This document shows, piece after piece, positions 1 through 6,073 of a stretch of DNA of 21,411 nucleotides. The first letter of the stretch is position 1, and every line of letters begins with the position of its first letter. Under the pieces are notes generated by a model, which was given only the letters and a program-made list of their open reading frames with translations, did not search any database and was not told where the DNA came from. The stretch is from NCBI GenBank assembly GCA_002712945.1, contig PAVA01000006.1, positions 1 to 21,411 of the forward strand, written 5' to 3'. The stretch is from Citromicrobium sp. (lineage in GTDB: Bacteria > Pseudomonadota > Alphaproteobacteria > Sphingomonadales > Sphingomonadaceae). A program made the translations under genes and the position numbers.

Positions 1-548
1 ACCTGCCGGTGCAGGCGGGCAACAACCGCGTGCTCAAGGCGATGAACCGCAGCCACACGGTCGAGACCTATCTGAAGCTGCTCGAACGCTTTCGCGAAGC
101 ACGCCCCGATCTTGCGCTCAGCGGCGACTTCATCGTCGGCTTTCCCGGAGAGACCGAGGCCGAGTTCGAGGATACGCTGAGCCTCGTCGATGAAGTTCGC
201 TACGCGCAGGCGTTCAGCTTCAAATATTCGCCCCGCCCCGGCACGCCCGCCGCTGGCATGGACGGGCAGATCGCGCCGGACGTGATGAAGGACCGGCTCG
301 CGCGCCTGCAGGACCGCCTCAACCGCGACCAGCACGCCTTCAACACCGCGAGCATGGGCCGCACTTGCGAGGTGCTGGTCGAGCGCAAGGGCAAGCTGCC
401 GGGCCAGTGGCTGGGCAAATCGCCATGGCTGCAATCGGTGTTCTTCGAGGACGAGAACGTAAAGATCGGCGATCTCGTGCAGGTCACGCTGGCCGATGCG
501 GGCCCGAACTCGCTGCGCGGAGAGGTGCGCCAGCCCGCTCTCGCCTGA
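1..548 (+). CDS. miaB: tRNA-2-methylthio-N6-dimethylallyladenosine synthase MiaB, C-terminal part (5' truncated by window)
   Basis: MiaB is a radical-SAM methylthiotransferase that adds a methylthio group to i6A37 of tRNAs reading UNN codons. Only the last 181 or so residues are here; the reading frame is open from base 3, so the gene starts before the window. The frame opens with LPVQAGNNRVLKAMNRSHT, a stretch typical of the methylthiotransferase radical-SAM barrel, and continues with SGDFIVGFPGETEAEFEDT. The last 65 or so residues (from GRTCEVLVE to the end) form the TRAM RNA-binding domain. In alphaproteobacteria miaB commonly precedes phoH, ybeY and a corC-like gene, and all of these follow in this window on the same strand. 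The stop codon lies directly before a 9-bp hairpin (549-572). The iron-sulfur cysteines lie upstream and cannot be checked. Confidence 0.95.
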   Translation, partial: LPVQAGNNRVLKAMNRSHTVETYLKLLERFREARPDLALSGDFIVGFPGETEAEFEDTLSLVDEVRYAQAFSFKYSPRPGTPAAGMDGQIAPDVMKDRLARLQDRLNRDQHAFNTASMGRTCEVLVERKGKLPGQWLGKSPWLQSVFFEDENVKIGDLVQVTLADAGPNSLRGEVRQPALA

Positions 549-572
549 CCCGCGCAGATCTTACTGCGCGGG
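549..572. terminator. Hairpin shared by two convergent genes
   Basis: CCCGCGCAG (549-557) pairs perfectly with CTGCGCGGG (564-572) around the loop ATCTTA. It begins right after the miaB stop and includes the last three codons and the stop codon of the convergent gene at 561-1040. There is no T-tract on either side, so intrinsic termination is an inference. It could instead protect both 3' ends. Confidence 0.5.
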
Positions 573-1040
573 AATGACGATGGTGCCGTGCGCCCTTTCC
601 GCACGGGTCGTCTCGCCCCACGCGCTGCCCGGATAGGAACCGCCGGCGAAGGGTATGCGACGGACCGAAGGGCGGTAGCCACCACCCGCGGTCGTCACGC
701 CGAGATCGTGAAACCCGTCGGTCTTCTCGGGATAGATGCTGACCGGCAGGCGGGCGCCCGGGATGCGTCCGAGCGGCGCGAGTACGCCTCCGACCATATC
801 GAACACCATCAGCGTGCAACCGCCGCTGCCGCAGGTCTGCGGCGATCGGACGTAAGCGAGCACTTCGACCGAGCCGTCGCCATCGAGATCGACCTCGCCG
901 AACCTCTCCGGTGCCGCAGCCAGCGGCCCGTAGGTCGTCTCGACCCAAGCCATCGCCGCCTGCAGTTCCGGGCCACGCTCCTCCTCCGCCGGAGGGGCGA
1001 AGGAAGCGGCGGCGAACAACAGGAAAGCAAGTCTGCGCAT
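561..1040 (-). CDS. Small secreted protein with a calcium-loop-like motif, function unknown
   Basis: This 159-residue protein has a short signal peptide (residues 1 to about 17, MRRLAFLLFAAASFAPPA), so it is probably periplasmic. Residues 51-59 read DLDGDGSVE, the spacing of an EF-hand or FG-GAP-type calcium loop. A CGSGGC motif at 70-75 precedes a hydrophobic strand (TLMVF), and its two cysteines could form a disulfide. I recognise no named family and assign no function. The start is the only ATG giving a signal peptide. It has no close Shine-Dalgarno sequence, but a good promoter ends 6 nt before the ATG, suggesting a leaderless mRNA. It converges on miaB and shares a hairpin with it. Confidence 0.8.
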   Translation of the reverse strand: MRRLAFLLFAAASFAPPAEEERGPELQAAMAWVETTYGPLAAAPERFGEVDLDGDGSVEVLAYVRSPQTCGSGGCTLMVFDMVGGVLAPLGRIPGARLPVSIYPEKTDGFHDLGVTTAGGGYRPSVRRIPFAGGSYPGSAWGETTRAERAHGTIVIPAQ

Positions 1041-1046
1041 GGTGGC

Positions 1047-1075
1047 ATTTTACCGTCCTTTCCCCCGATTGTCAT
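1047..1075 (-). promoter_or_regulatory. Sigma-70-like promoter of the 561-1040 gene, probably leaderless
   Basis: Read on the minus strand, ATGACA (1075-1070) and TAAAAT (1052-1047) each match the sigma-70 consensus at five of six bases, with a 17-nt spacer. Only six bases separate the -10 box from the ATG at 1040, which places transcription start at or next to the start codon. Confidence 0.5.
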
Positions 1076-1110
1076 GTCATTGGGGATCGGGAGCTGAGCA
1101 CGCACGCGCC

Positions 1111-1179
1111 GGCGCCCGGCTCCCCCACCGGAACCGGGCGCCTGCTGCTGTGCCGGATGACCGGCCCGCAAACGCGGGC
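1111..1179 (-). terminator. Two GC-rich hairpins downstream of the RcnB-like gene
   Basis: Hairpin one, immediately after the stop codon, is GCCCGC/GCGGGC (1164-1179, 4-nt loop). Hairpin two is GGCGCCCGG/CCGGGCGCC (1111-1142, perfect 9-bp stem, 14-nt loop). Neither has a clear T-tract, so they may end transcription only weakly or act as 3' end stabilisers. Confidence 0.35.
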
Positions 1180-1183
1180 GCGA

Positions 1184-1822
1184 TCACCAGAAGAAGCGGT
1201 CGTACACCACCAGCACGCGGCCGTTGCGCGTGTCGATCAGCAGCACGTCGTTGCCGTAGCGGATCCACCGCTGATAGCCGTAGCGCGGCGTCGGCAGGTA
1301 GTAGTCGTAGGGGTCAATCCAGTAGCGCTGGCCCCAGAAGACGTTTGCGCGCAGGATGTTGCCCACCCGCACCGGCCGGTAATAGTGGCCGCGCGGCGCG
1401 ACATAGGCACCCCGGCGGAAGGCGTTGCGATCCGCCTGGCGGTAGGCGCGCCAGTCGCGATAGGTCTGGCGGCGATCCTGCCGGTAGTCGCGGCGGTCCT
1501 CACGCCGGTCCTGCCGATAGTCGCCACGATCCTCGCGCCGGTCCTGGCGGTAGTCGCGCCGGTCTTCGCGCCGATCCTCCCGCGTATCGCGCCGGTCGTC
1601 GCGCCGGTCCTGCCGGGCATCGCGGCGCTGTTCGCGCTGATAGGCCTCGCGCGCGGCGATGCGGTTGTCCATCGCGATCTGCGCGGGGCTGCGGGTATCT
1701 ACCCTGGCCTCGGCGCGAGCTTCCGCGCGCGCCTGCTGGCGGCCTTCGGGCCCGCGCTGGGCACTTGCGGCGGTCGGGAGAACAAGCCCCGCGGCAACCG
1801 CCAACATCATTACGTTACGCAT
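1184..1822 (-). CDS. RcnB-family secreted protein with Arg/Asp-rich tandem repeats
   Basis: The protein has 212 residues. Residues 1-22 are a clear signal peptide ending AASAQ. Residues 30-135 are very rich in Arg, Asp, Glu and Gln and contain three near-identical 11-residue units (REDRRDYRQDR) at 85-117. The last 65 or so residues, aromatic and containing RYWIDPYDYYLPTPRYGY, match the C-terminal domain of the RcnB family; E. coli RcnB is a periplasmic protein in nickel/cobalt homeostasis. A metal role here is not established, since this family is widespread in alphaproteobacteria without such evidence. The frame stays open far upstream, but the ATG at 1822 is chosen because it starts the signal peptide and has GGAG about 9 nt before it. 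A possible EcfG-type promoter lies 64 nt upstream. Confidence 0.85.
   Translation of the reverse strand: MRNVMMLAVAAGLVLPTAASAQRGPEGRQQARAEARAEARVDTRSPAQIAMDNRIAAREAYQREQRRDARQDRRDDRRDTREDRREDRRDYRQDRREDRGDYRQDRREDRRDYRQDRRQTYRDWRAYRQADRNAFRRGAYVAPRGHYYRPVRVGNILRANVFWGQRYWIDPYDYYLPTPRYGYQRWIRYGNDVLLIDTRNGRVLVVYDRFFW
1472..1570 (-). repeat. Three tandem 33-bp units inside the RcnB-like gene
   Basis: The 99 bp encode three copies of an 11-residue unit (residues 85-95, 96-106, 107-117). The copies differ by one residue (Gly for Arg in the second) and a few silent bases. Flanking codons (QDRRDDRRDTREDR) look like decayed further copies. The unit count could vary between strains. Confidence 0.75.
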
Positions 1823-1885
1823 GTGGGTCACTCCTGAAGTGTGCCCGCCATCGAGCACGCATTCAGAAATAAACCCACTTATATG

Positions 1886-1910
1886 AACGGATGGCATTCG
1901 ACCTCGTTCA
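1886..1910 (-). promoter_or_regulatory. Possible EcfG (general stress) promoter of the RcnB-like gene
   Basis: On the minus strand TGAAC (1910-1906), 16 nt, then CGTT (1889-1886) differs by one base from the alphaproteobacterial EcfG consensus GGAAC-N16/17-CGTT. An overlapping TATAAG-like stretch could serve sigma-70 instead. One-mismatch matches arise by chance, so this is weak. Confidence 0.3.
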
Positions 1911-2063
1911 TCCACGCAAATATTCTGTCGCGGATTGTACCGGGCGCGGCAGCGGCGTGACGTTTCGGTGACTTTCCACCGCGCGCAAGGCCCCTCACGC
2001 TTGCCTCCCCTCCCCCGGAGCCTACATTTGCGACTCGCACACCCGCGCACGCCAAGGAGACGC

Positions 2064-3107
2064 ATGGGCCGCAGACCAACCCGCGCCGGAGGGCCGCCGC
2101 TCTCCCCGCCACCGCACCCGCAGCGCGAACATCGCCGCGCCAAGGTGGACATGGAGTTCGAGAACCAGTCGCTGCTGGTGCCTCTGTTCGGCCAGTTCGA
2201 CGCCAATCTGGTGCAGGTGGAAAACCGCCTGTCCGTGTTCATCTCCGCGCGCGGCGACAAGGTGATGATCGAGGGGCCCGAGGATTCGGTCGCCCGGGCG
2301 CGCGATGTCCTCCAGGCGATGTACGACAAGCTGGCGCTGGGGCAGGATCTGGACGAGGGTGCGATCGAGGCGATCATTGCCATGACCAACGAGCCCACGC
2401 TCGACGGAATCGTCAAGGCTCAGCAGGCGGGCGAGGATGGCGCACCGCCGATCATGATCCGCACCCGGCGCAAGACGATCGTTCCGCGCAGCGCGGTGCA
2501 GGCGCACTACATGCGCTCGCTCAGCCGCGACGACATCATCTTCGCGCTCGGTCCCGCAGGCACGGGCAAGACCTATCTTGCGGTGGCGCAGGCGGTCAGC
2601 CAGCTGATCTCCGGCAGCGTGCAGCGGCTGATCCTGTCTCGTCCGGCGGTGGAAGCGGGCGAGAAGATCGGCTTCCTGCCCGGCGACATGAAGGAGAAGG
2701 TCGATCCCTTCCTGCGCCCGCTCTACGATGCGCTGTACGATTGCATGCCGCCCGAACAGGTGGAGCGGCACATAGCCAGCGGCGTGATCGAGATCGCGCC
2801 CATCGCCTTCATGCGCGGGCGTACCCTGGCGGATGCTTTCGTGATCCTCGACGAGGCGCAGAACACCACGCGCGAACAGATGAAGATGTTCCTCACCCGC
2901 TTCGGCCAGAACAGCCGGATGGTGATCGCGGGCGACCCCCGACAGGTCGACATCCCCGGCGGCGACCGCATGAGCGGGCTGGCCGACGCGGTCGACAAGC
3001 TGGAAGGCGTCGAAGGCTTCGGCACGATCCGCTTCACCAGCGCCGATGTGGTGCGCCACCCGATCGTCGGGCGGATCGTCGATGCGTATGAGGGCACGGG
3101 GGAGTAG
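2064..3107 (+). CDS. phoH: PhoH family ATPase
   Basis: This 347-residue protein is a PhoH/PhoL-type P-loop ATPase of the group encoded beside ybeY, thought to act with it in RNA metabolism. Walker A, GPAGTGKT, lies at about residues 163-170, and Walker B, FVILDEAQN, at about 258-266. The downstream stretch MVIAGDPRQVDIPGG is the conserved sensor-like motif of the family. Residues 1-130 form the N-terminal domain (FENQSLLVPLFGQFDANLVQ onward). The ATG at 2064 is preferred over an in-frame ATG 129 nt upstream because AAGGAG sits 4 nt before it and the length then matches the family. The usual downstream partner ybeY is 5 kb away, and a hairpin-bounded nuclease element starts 21 nt after the stop. 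Confidence 0.95.
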   Translation: MGRRPTRAGGPPLSPPPHPQREHRRAKVDMEFENQSLLVPLFGQFDANLVQVENRLSVFISARGDKVMIEGPEDSVARARDVLQAMYDKLALGQDLDEGAIEAIIAMTNEPTLDGIVKAQQAGEDGAPPIMIRTRRKTIVPRSAVQAHYMRSLSRDDIIFALGPAGTGKTYLAVAQAVSQLISGSVQRLILSRPAVEAGEKIGFLPGDMKEKVDPFLRPLYDALYDCMPPEQVERHIASGVIEIAPIAFMRGRTLADAFVILDEAQNTTREQMKMFLTRFGQNSRMVIAGDPRQVDIPGGDRMSGLADAVDKLEGVEGFGTIRFTSADVVRHPIVGRIVDAYEGTGE

Positions 3108-3133
3108 CTTCGCTTCGCCCCCTCCCCATACTC

Positions 3134-3163
3134 GTCACCCCCGCGAAGGCGGGGGTCCCGCTT
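3134..3163 (+). repeat. Left hairpin repeat of the GIY-YIG element
   Basis: ACCCCCGC (3137-3144), loop GAAG, GCGGGGGT (3149-3156): a perfect 8-bp stem, preceded by GTC and followed by CCCGCTT. The inverted partner is at 3476-3505. The second stem pair is C-G here and T-A in the partner, a pairing-preserving difference. Confidence 0.85.
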
Positions 3164-3165
3164 AT

Positions 3166-3465
3166 TTGAACGGGCGACAGAAGGGCGGCTGGGTCTACCT
3201 GATGGCCGACCGCTATCGCGGGACGATCTATACTGGCGTCACGGCGGATTTGGCTGCGCGAACTCACCAGCACCGGACCGGCGACGGCTCGGACTTCGTG
3301 CAACGCTACAGGCTACACCGCCTTGTCTACGCGGAGCACTATGACCGGATCGAGGACGCTATCGCGCGCGAGAAGGCGATGAAGAAATGGCGGCGCGAGT
3401 GGAAGATCAGGTTGATCGAGAAGCAGAACCCGGACTGGCTCGACCGGTTCGGGGATATTCTGTGA
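3166..3465 (+). CDS. GIY-YIG family nuclease (UPF0213/YhbQ-like)
   Basis: A small single-domain GIY-YIG protein, 99 residues if it starts at TTG 3166. The GIY half is WVYLMADRYRG (Tyr11) and the YIG half is IYTGV (Tyr22, Gly24). Arg32, the catalytic-type Glu69 in AIAREKAMKKW and Asn88 in NPDW follow at family spacing. These enzymes cleave DNA through a Tyr/Arg/Glu site; the cellular role of the small bacterial ones is mostly unknown. The start is uncertain: no ATG lies near the expected N-terminus, and in-frame ATGs at 3046 and 3082 overlap phoH and would translate the repeat as HPREGGG. The gene fills the space between two inverted hairpin repeats, suggesting it acts on them or is carried by them. 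Confidence 0.85.
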   Translation: MNGRQKGGWVYLMADRYRGTIYTGVTADLAARTHQHRTGDGSDFVQRYRLHRLVYAEHYDRIEDAIAREKAMKKWRREWKIRLIEKQNPDWLDRFGDIL

Positions 3466-3475
3466 GGTTCAAGGA

Positions 3476-3505
3476 AAGCGGTATCCCCGCCTTCGCGGGG
3501 ATGAC
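3476..3505 (-). repeat. Right hairpin repeat of the GIY-YIG element (inverted)
   Basis: Arms ATCCCCGC (3483-3490) and GCGGGGAT (3495-3502) form a perfect 8-bp stem with a 4-nt loop. The reverse complement matches the left copy at 27 of 30 positions. It lies just before the OmpA-gene terminator and 10 nt after the nuclease stop codon. Confidence 0.85.
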
Positions 3506-3516
3506 GGAGTAGGAAG

Positions 3517-3550
3517 ACAAAAGGGGGCGGACCTTGCAGCCCGCCCCCCT
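3517..3550 (-). terminator. Rho-independent terminator of the OmpA-family gene
   Basis: On the minus strand GGGGGCGG (3548-3541), a 10-nt loop and CCGCCCCC (3530-3523) are followed by TTTTGT. It starts about 13 nt after the stop codon at 3563, the normal place for an intrinsic terminator. Confidence 0.75.
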
Positions 3551-3562
3551 GTATCTTCGGGC

Positions 3563-4459
3563 TCAGCCGCCCATTCCGTCGACAGCCTTGCTGACGAGGA
3601 TGTTCACCGCCACGCGGCGGTTCTGCTGCTTGCCCTGAGGCGTGCTGTTGTCCGCCACCGGATCGGCTGTGGCCATGCCGGTCGGCGTCAGCATGCGATA
3701 GGGCTTCCAGCCGCACTGCTGCTGCAGGTAGTTCACCACACGCTCGGCGCGCTTTTCGCTCAGCTCCTGATTGATCTCGTAGCTGCCGGTCGAATCGGTG
3801 TAGCCGACCACCAGCAGCAGCGCGTTGTCCATCTGGTCTGCCTGCGCGGCGGCGCTGCACAGCTCGGCCTGCGCCTGACCCGACAGCTTGTATTCGCCGG
3901 TGTCGAAATAGACGTTGGTCGTGCCCTTCACGTTGTAATTGTCGATATCGGCCACGCGCCCGCGCAGCGCCTCGGTCGCGGCAGTCTGCTCGGCAAAGCT
4001 CTGCGCGGTACCGCGCTGGATCATCGCAGCGGTTTCGAGATCGTCGTCCTTCATGCTGATGCGCTCGGCAATCAGGCGGTCGCCCCACTGCACCGTGCGC
4101 ACCGAAACGGGCACGCCATTGTACAGCTGGTCGGATTCGAGCGAGGTGCGACCAAGGCCGAGGAAGCCCCCGCGGGCCTTGATCTCGGTGGCCGGGCTCA
4201 CGAGCATGACGGTCTGCGCGCCGTCTTCGGTGGTGACCTGCATCCGCTCTCCATCGCGGGCCGAGATGAAGCCTTCGATCTCCGGCCCTTCCGGCAATTC
4301 GGAAAGGTCGGCCGGCAGCGTGCCATTCACCGTGAGATCGGTCTGGGCTTCGGTAGCGGTATAGGGATATTGTTGCTGGGCGGAGAGGCTGGCCGGAACC
4401 GCCGCTGCGGCGAGGCCGCACAGGATCACGGTCTTCGGAAAGGCGAGATTGATCTTCAT
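3563..4459 (-). CDS. OmpA-family outer membrane/peptidoglycan-binding protein
   Basis: The 298-residue precursor has a signal peptide (residues 1 to about 27, ending ASLSAQ). Residues 60-170 form an uncharacterised region with repeated short beta-strand-like segments (DGAQTVMLVSPATEI). Residues 180-292 are an OmpA C-terminal domain: NVYFDTGEYKLS, then LLVVGYTDSTGSYEINQELS with the peptidoglycan-binding Asp, then LSEKRAERVVNYL, and NRRVAVNILV at the end with the conserved Arg. It therefore probably anchors to diaminopimelate peptidoglycan in the periplasm. No beta-barrel is evident. The mRNA leader is long and structured (see 4488-4541). It has a strong terminator and no operon partner. Confidence 0.9.
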   Translation of the reverse strand: MKINLAFPKTVILCGLAAAAVPASLSAQQQYPYTATEAQTDLTVNGTLPADLSELPEGPEIEGFISARDGERMQVTTEDGAQTVMLVSPATEIKARGGFLGLGRTSLESDQLYNGVPVSVRTVQWGDRLIAERISMKDDDLETAAMIQRGTAQSFAEQTAATEALRGRVADIDNYNVKGTTNVYFDTGEYKLSGQAQAELCSAAAQADQMDNALLLVVGYTDSTGSYEINQELSEKRAERVVNYLQQQCGWKPYRMLTPTGMATADPVADNSTPQGKQQNRRVAVNILVSKAVDGMGG

Positions 4460-4487
4460 AATCGGAAAACTCCATCGTCTTTCGCCC

Positions 4488-4541
4488 GCGAACCTCGAGA
4501 GTTCGCAAGCTTTCTGCCGGCAGCCTTCTCAGGTCGCCGGC
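4488..4541 (-). promoter_or_regulatory. Structured 5' leader of the OmpA-family gene
   Basis: Two inverted repeats lie 29-82 nt before the ATG: GCGAAC-CTCGAGA-GTTCGC (4488-4506) and GCCGGC/GCCGGC (4516-4521 and 4536-4541). They could be mRNA hairpins or an operator. I see no convincing -35/-10 pair, and no known riboswitch class. Confidence 0.3.
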
Positions 4542-4730
4542 TGTTGAAGCCCCCATGTTTTGATCTGACGAACGTCGATAGGAAGCCGGCCAATGCGGAT
4601 GGGCGGGCCTGCGTTCCCCCGGCCCGGGCATTATATTGCGGAATCGCGACGGTTCGGTGGAGGCGAGCGACGGCCCGAGCCTGCGTGAACGGGCGTTGCG
4701 GGACGACTCGCGCCTTCCATCCGGCGTGAA

Positions 4731-4750
4731 ATTCCCGCTAAGGCGGGCAC
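4731..4750. repeat. Solitary degenerate hairpin resembling the GIY-YIG repeats
   Basis: CCCGC (4734-4738), loop TAAG, GCGGG (4743-4747), followed by CACCCGC. The loop and the CCCGC tail recall the hairpin at 3134-3163 (loop GAAG, tail CCCGCTT), but the stem is shorter and no inverted partner is near. The kinship is tentative. Confidence 0.3.
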
Positions 4751-4777
4751 CCGCGCCCCGATTGCAGGACCCTTCCC

Positions 4778-5944
4778 ATGCCCATCCCCGCCGCCCGCAC
4801 CGACCATCCCGAAATCCGCGACGCCGTGCGCGCGCTGGTGCGCGGCTTCGGCGATGCCTATTTCCGCGAGAAGGACGATGCGCGCGAATATCCGGAAGAA
4901 TTCGTCGAGGCGCTGACCAAGGAAGGCTGGATGGCCGCGCTGATCCCGGAAGGATACGGCGGCGCGGGGCTCGGCCTGACCGAGGCCAGCATCATCATGG
5001 AAGAGATCAACCGGGCGGGCGGCAATTCGGGCGCGTGCCACGGGCAGATGTACAACATGAACACGCTGCTGCGGCACGGCAGCGATGAGCAGAAGCGCCG
5101 CTACCTCCCCGAAATCGCCAGCGGCGCGCTGCGCTTGCAAAGCATGGCGGTGACCGAGCCGACCACCGGCACCAACACCACCGATCTAAAGACGCGCGCG
5201 GTGCGAAGGGGCGACACCTATGTGGTGGAGGGGCAGAAGGTGTGGATCAGCCGCATCCAGCATTCGGACCTGATGATCCTGCTCGCGCGCACCACCCCGC
5301 GCGACGAGGTGAAGCGCAAGTCCGACGGGCTCTCGATCTTTCTCGTCGACCTGCACACCGCGATCGGCAAGGGGATGGAGATCCGCCCGATCCGCAACAT
5401 GGTCAACCACGAGACCAACGAGGTGTTTTTCGATGGGCTCGAACTGCCCGCCTCCTCGCTCATCGGAGAAGAGGGCAAGGGCTTCCGCTACATCCTCGAC
5501 GGATTGAACGCCGAACGCGCGCTGATCGCGGCGGAATGCATCGGCGATGGCTACTGGTTCGTCGAAAAGGCGGCGGAATACGGCAGCGAGCGCGTCGTGT
5601 TCGACCGGCCCATCGGCCGGAACCAGGGCGTCCAGTTCCCCATCGCGCAGGCCTATATGGAGGTGCGCGCGGCGGACCTGATGCGTTACGAAGCGTGCCG
5701 CCTGTTCGATGCGGGCCAGCCCTGCGGCGCCGAAGCCAACATGGCCAAGCACCTAGCCGCAGAAAGCAGCTGGAAGGCTGCCAATGCCTGCATGCAGACC
5801 TTCGGCGGCTTCGGCTTCGCGGCGGAATATGATGTCGAGCGCAAGTTCCGCGAAACGCGGCTCTACCAGGTCGCGCCGATCAGCTCGAACCTGATCCTGA
5901 GCTATGTCGGCGAGCATGTGCTGGGGATGCCGCGCTCCTTCTGA
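4778..5944 (+). CDS. Acyl-CoA dehydrogenase
   Basis: This 388-residue flavoprotein is the usual length for the family; it would oxidise an acyl-CoA to the 2-enoyl-CoA and pass electrons to ETF. All three domains are present: an N-terminal helical domain (MAALIPEGYGGAGLGLTEAS), a middle beta domain (SMAVTEPTTGTNTTDLKT, then VVEGQKVWIS) and a C-terminal helical domain (QTFGGFGFAAEYDVERKFRE). The usual catalytic Glu near the C-terminus is absent: the position reads YQVAPISSN, where medium-chain enzymes have YEGT. Glu246 in LNAERALIAAE sits where isovaleryl-CoA and long-chain dehydrogenases place their base, so activity is likely. The substrate cannot be told from sequence. The start is an ATG with only a weak upstream AGGA. 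Confidence 0.93.
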   Translation: MPIPAARTDHPEIRDAVRALVRGFGDAYFREKDDAREYPEEFVEALTKEGWMAALIPEGYGGAGLGLTEASIIMEEINRAGGNSGACHGQMYNMNTLLRHGSDEQKRRYLPEIASGALRLQSMAVTEPTTGTNTTDLKTRAVRRGDTYVVEGQKVWISRIQHSDLMILLARTTPRDEVKRKSDGLSIFLVDLHTAIGKGMEIRPIRNMVNHETNEVFFDGLELPASSLIGEEGKGFRYILDGLNAERALIAAECIGDGYWFVEKAAEYGSERVVFDRPIGRNQGVQFPIAQAYMEVRAADLMRYEACRLFDAGQPCGAEANMAKHLAAESSWKAANACMQTFGGFGFAAEYDVERKFRETRLYQVAPISSNLILSYVGEHVLGMPRSF

Positions 5945-5970
5945 GGCGTGCACGCCGCCTCACGCTCTTT
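5942..5970 (+). terminator. Putative terminator of the acyl-CoA dehydrogenase gene
   Basis: TGAGGCG (5942-5948, which includes the stop codon) pairs with CGCCTCA (5956-5962) around a 7-nt loop, followed by CGCTCTTT. The T-run is short, so the call is moderate. Confidence 0.45.
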
Positions 5971-6073
5971 CAACCTTCCGCATGATTCCTGCGGCGTGGG
6001 GGCCTATTCCGCAAGATCGTGGCGTTTCCGCTGGCATGCGGAACATGGCCCCTCCCCCGCCCCTTGATCGGGT

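Larger units (their letters stand above)
3129..3511. mobile_element. Candidate GIY-YIG/palindrome element (whole unit)
   Basis: A 383-bp unit: inverted copies of a hairpin repeat enclose a single GIY-YIG gene. The 30-bp cores (3134-3163 and 3476-3505) are 27/30 identical in inverted orientation. Similarity extends outward through TACTC (3129-3133 and, inverted, 3507-3511, with one extra base) and inward to a shared TTGAAC. No target-site duplication is visible. Neighbouring genes phoH and the OmpA gene are intact on both sides. Mobility is inferred from the architecture only. Confidence 0.5.
4460..4777. other. 318-bp divergent intergenic region
   Basis: This is the longest gene-free stretch. 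It holds the OmpA-gene leader hairpins near its left end and a solitary degenerate hairpin (4731-4750) near its right end. Promoters for both flanking genes must lie here, but no clear consensus boxes stand out. Confidence 0.6.

Noticed and set aside
911..1837. Long plus-strand frame opposite the RcnB-like gene, translating to a hydrophobic repeat that looks like membrane helices
   Set aside because: It is the antisense of the Arg/Asp tandem repeat. The reverse strand has a signal peptide, ribosome-binding site and recognisable domain; this frame has none.
2022..3059. 345-codon minus-strand frame opposite phoH
   Set aside because: Antisense of a strongly recognised gene; His/Arg/Asp-rich composition typical of GC-rich shadow frames, no motif.
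3046..3165. N-terminal extension of the GIY-YIG gene through the hairpin repeat (HPREGGG)
   Set aside because: It would overlap phoH by 62 nt and translate the repeat; the extension has no relation to the GIY-YIG domain and is likely a start-site artefact.
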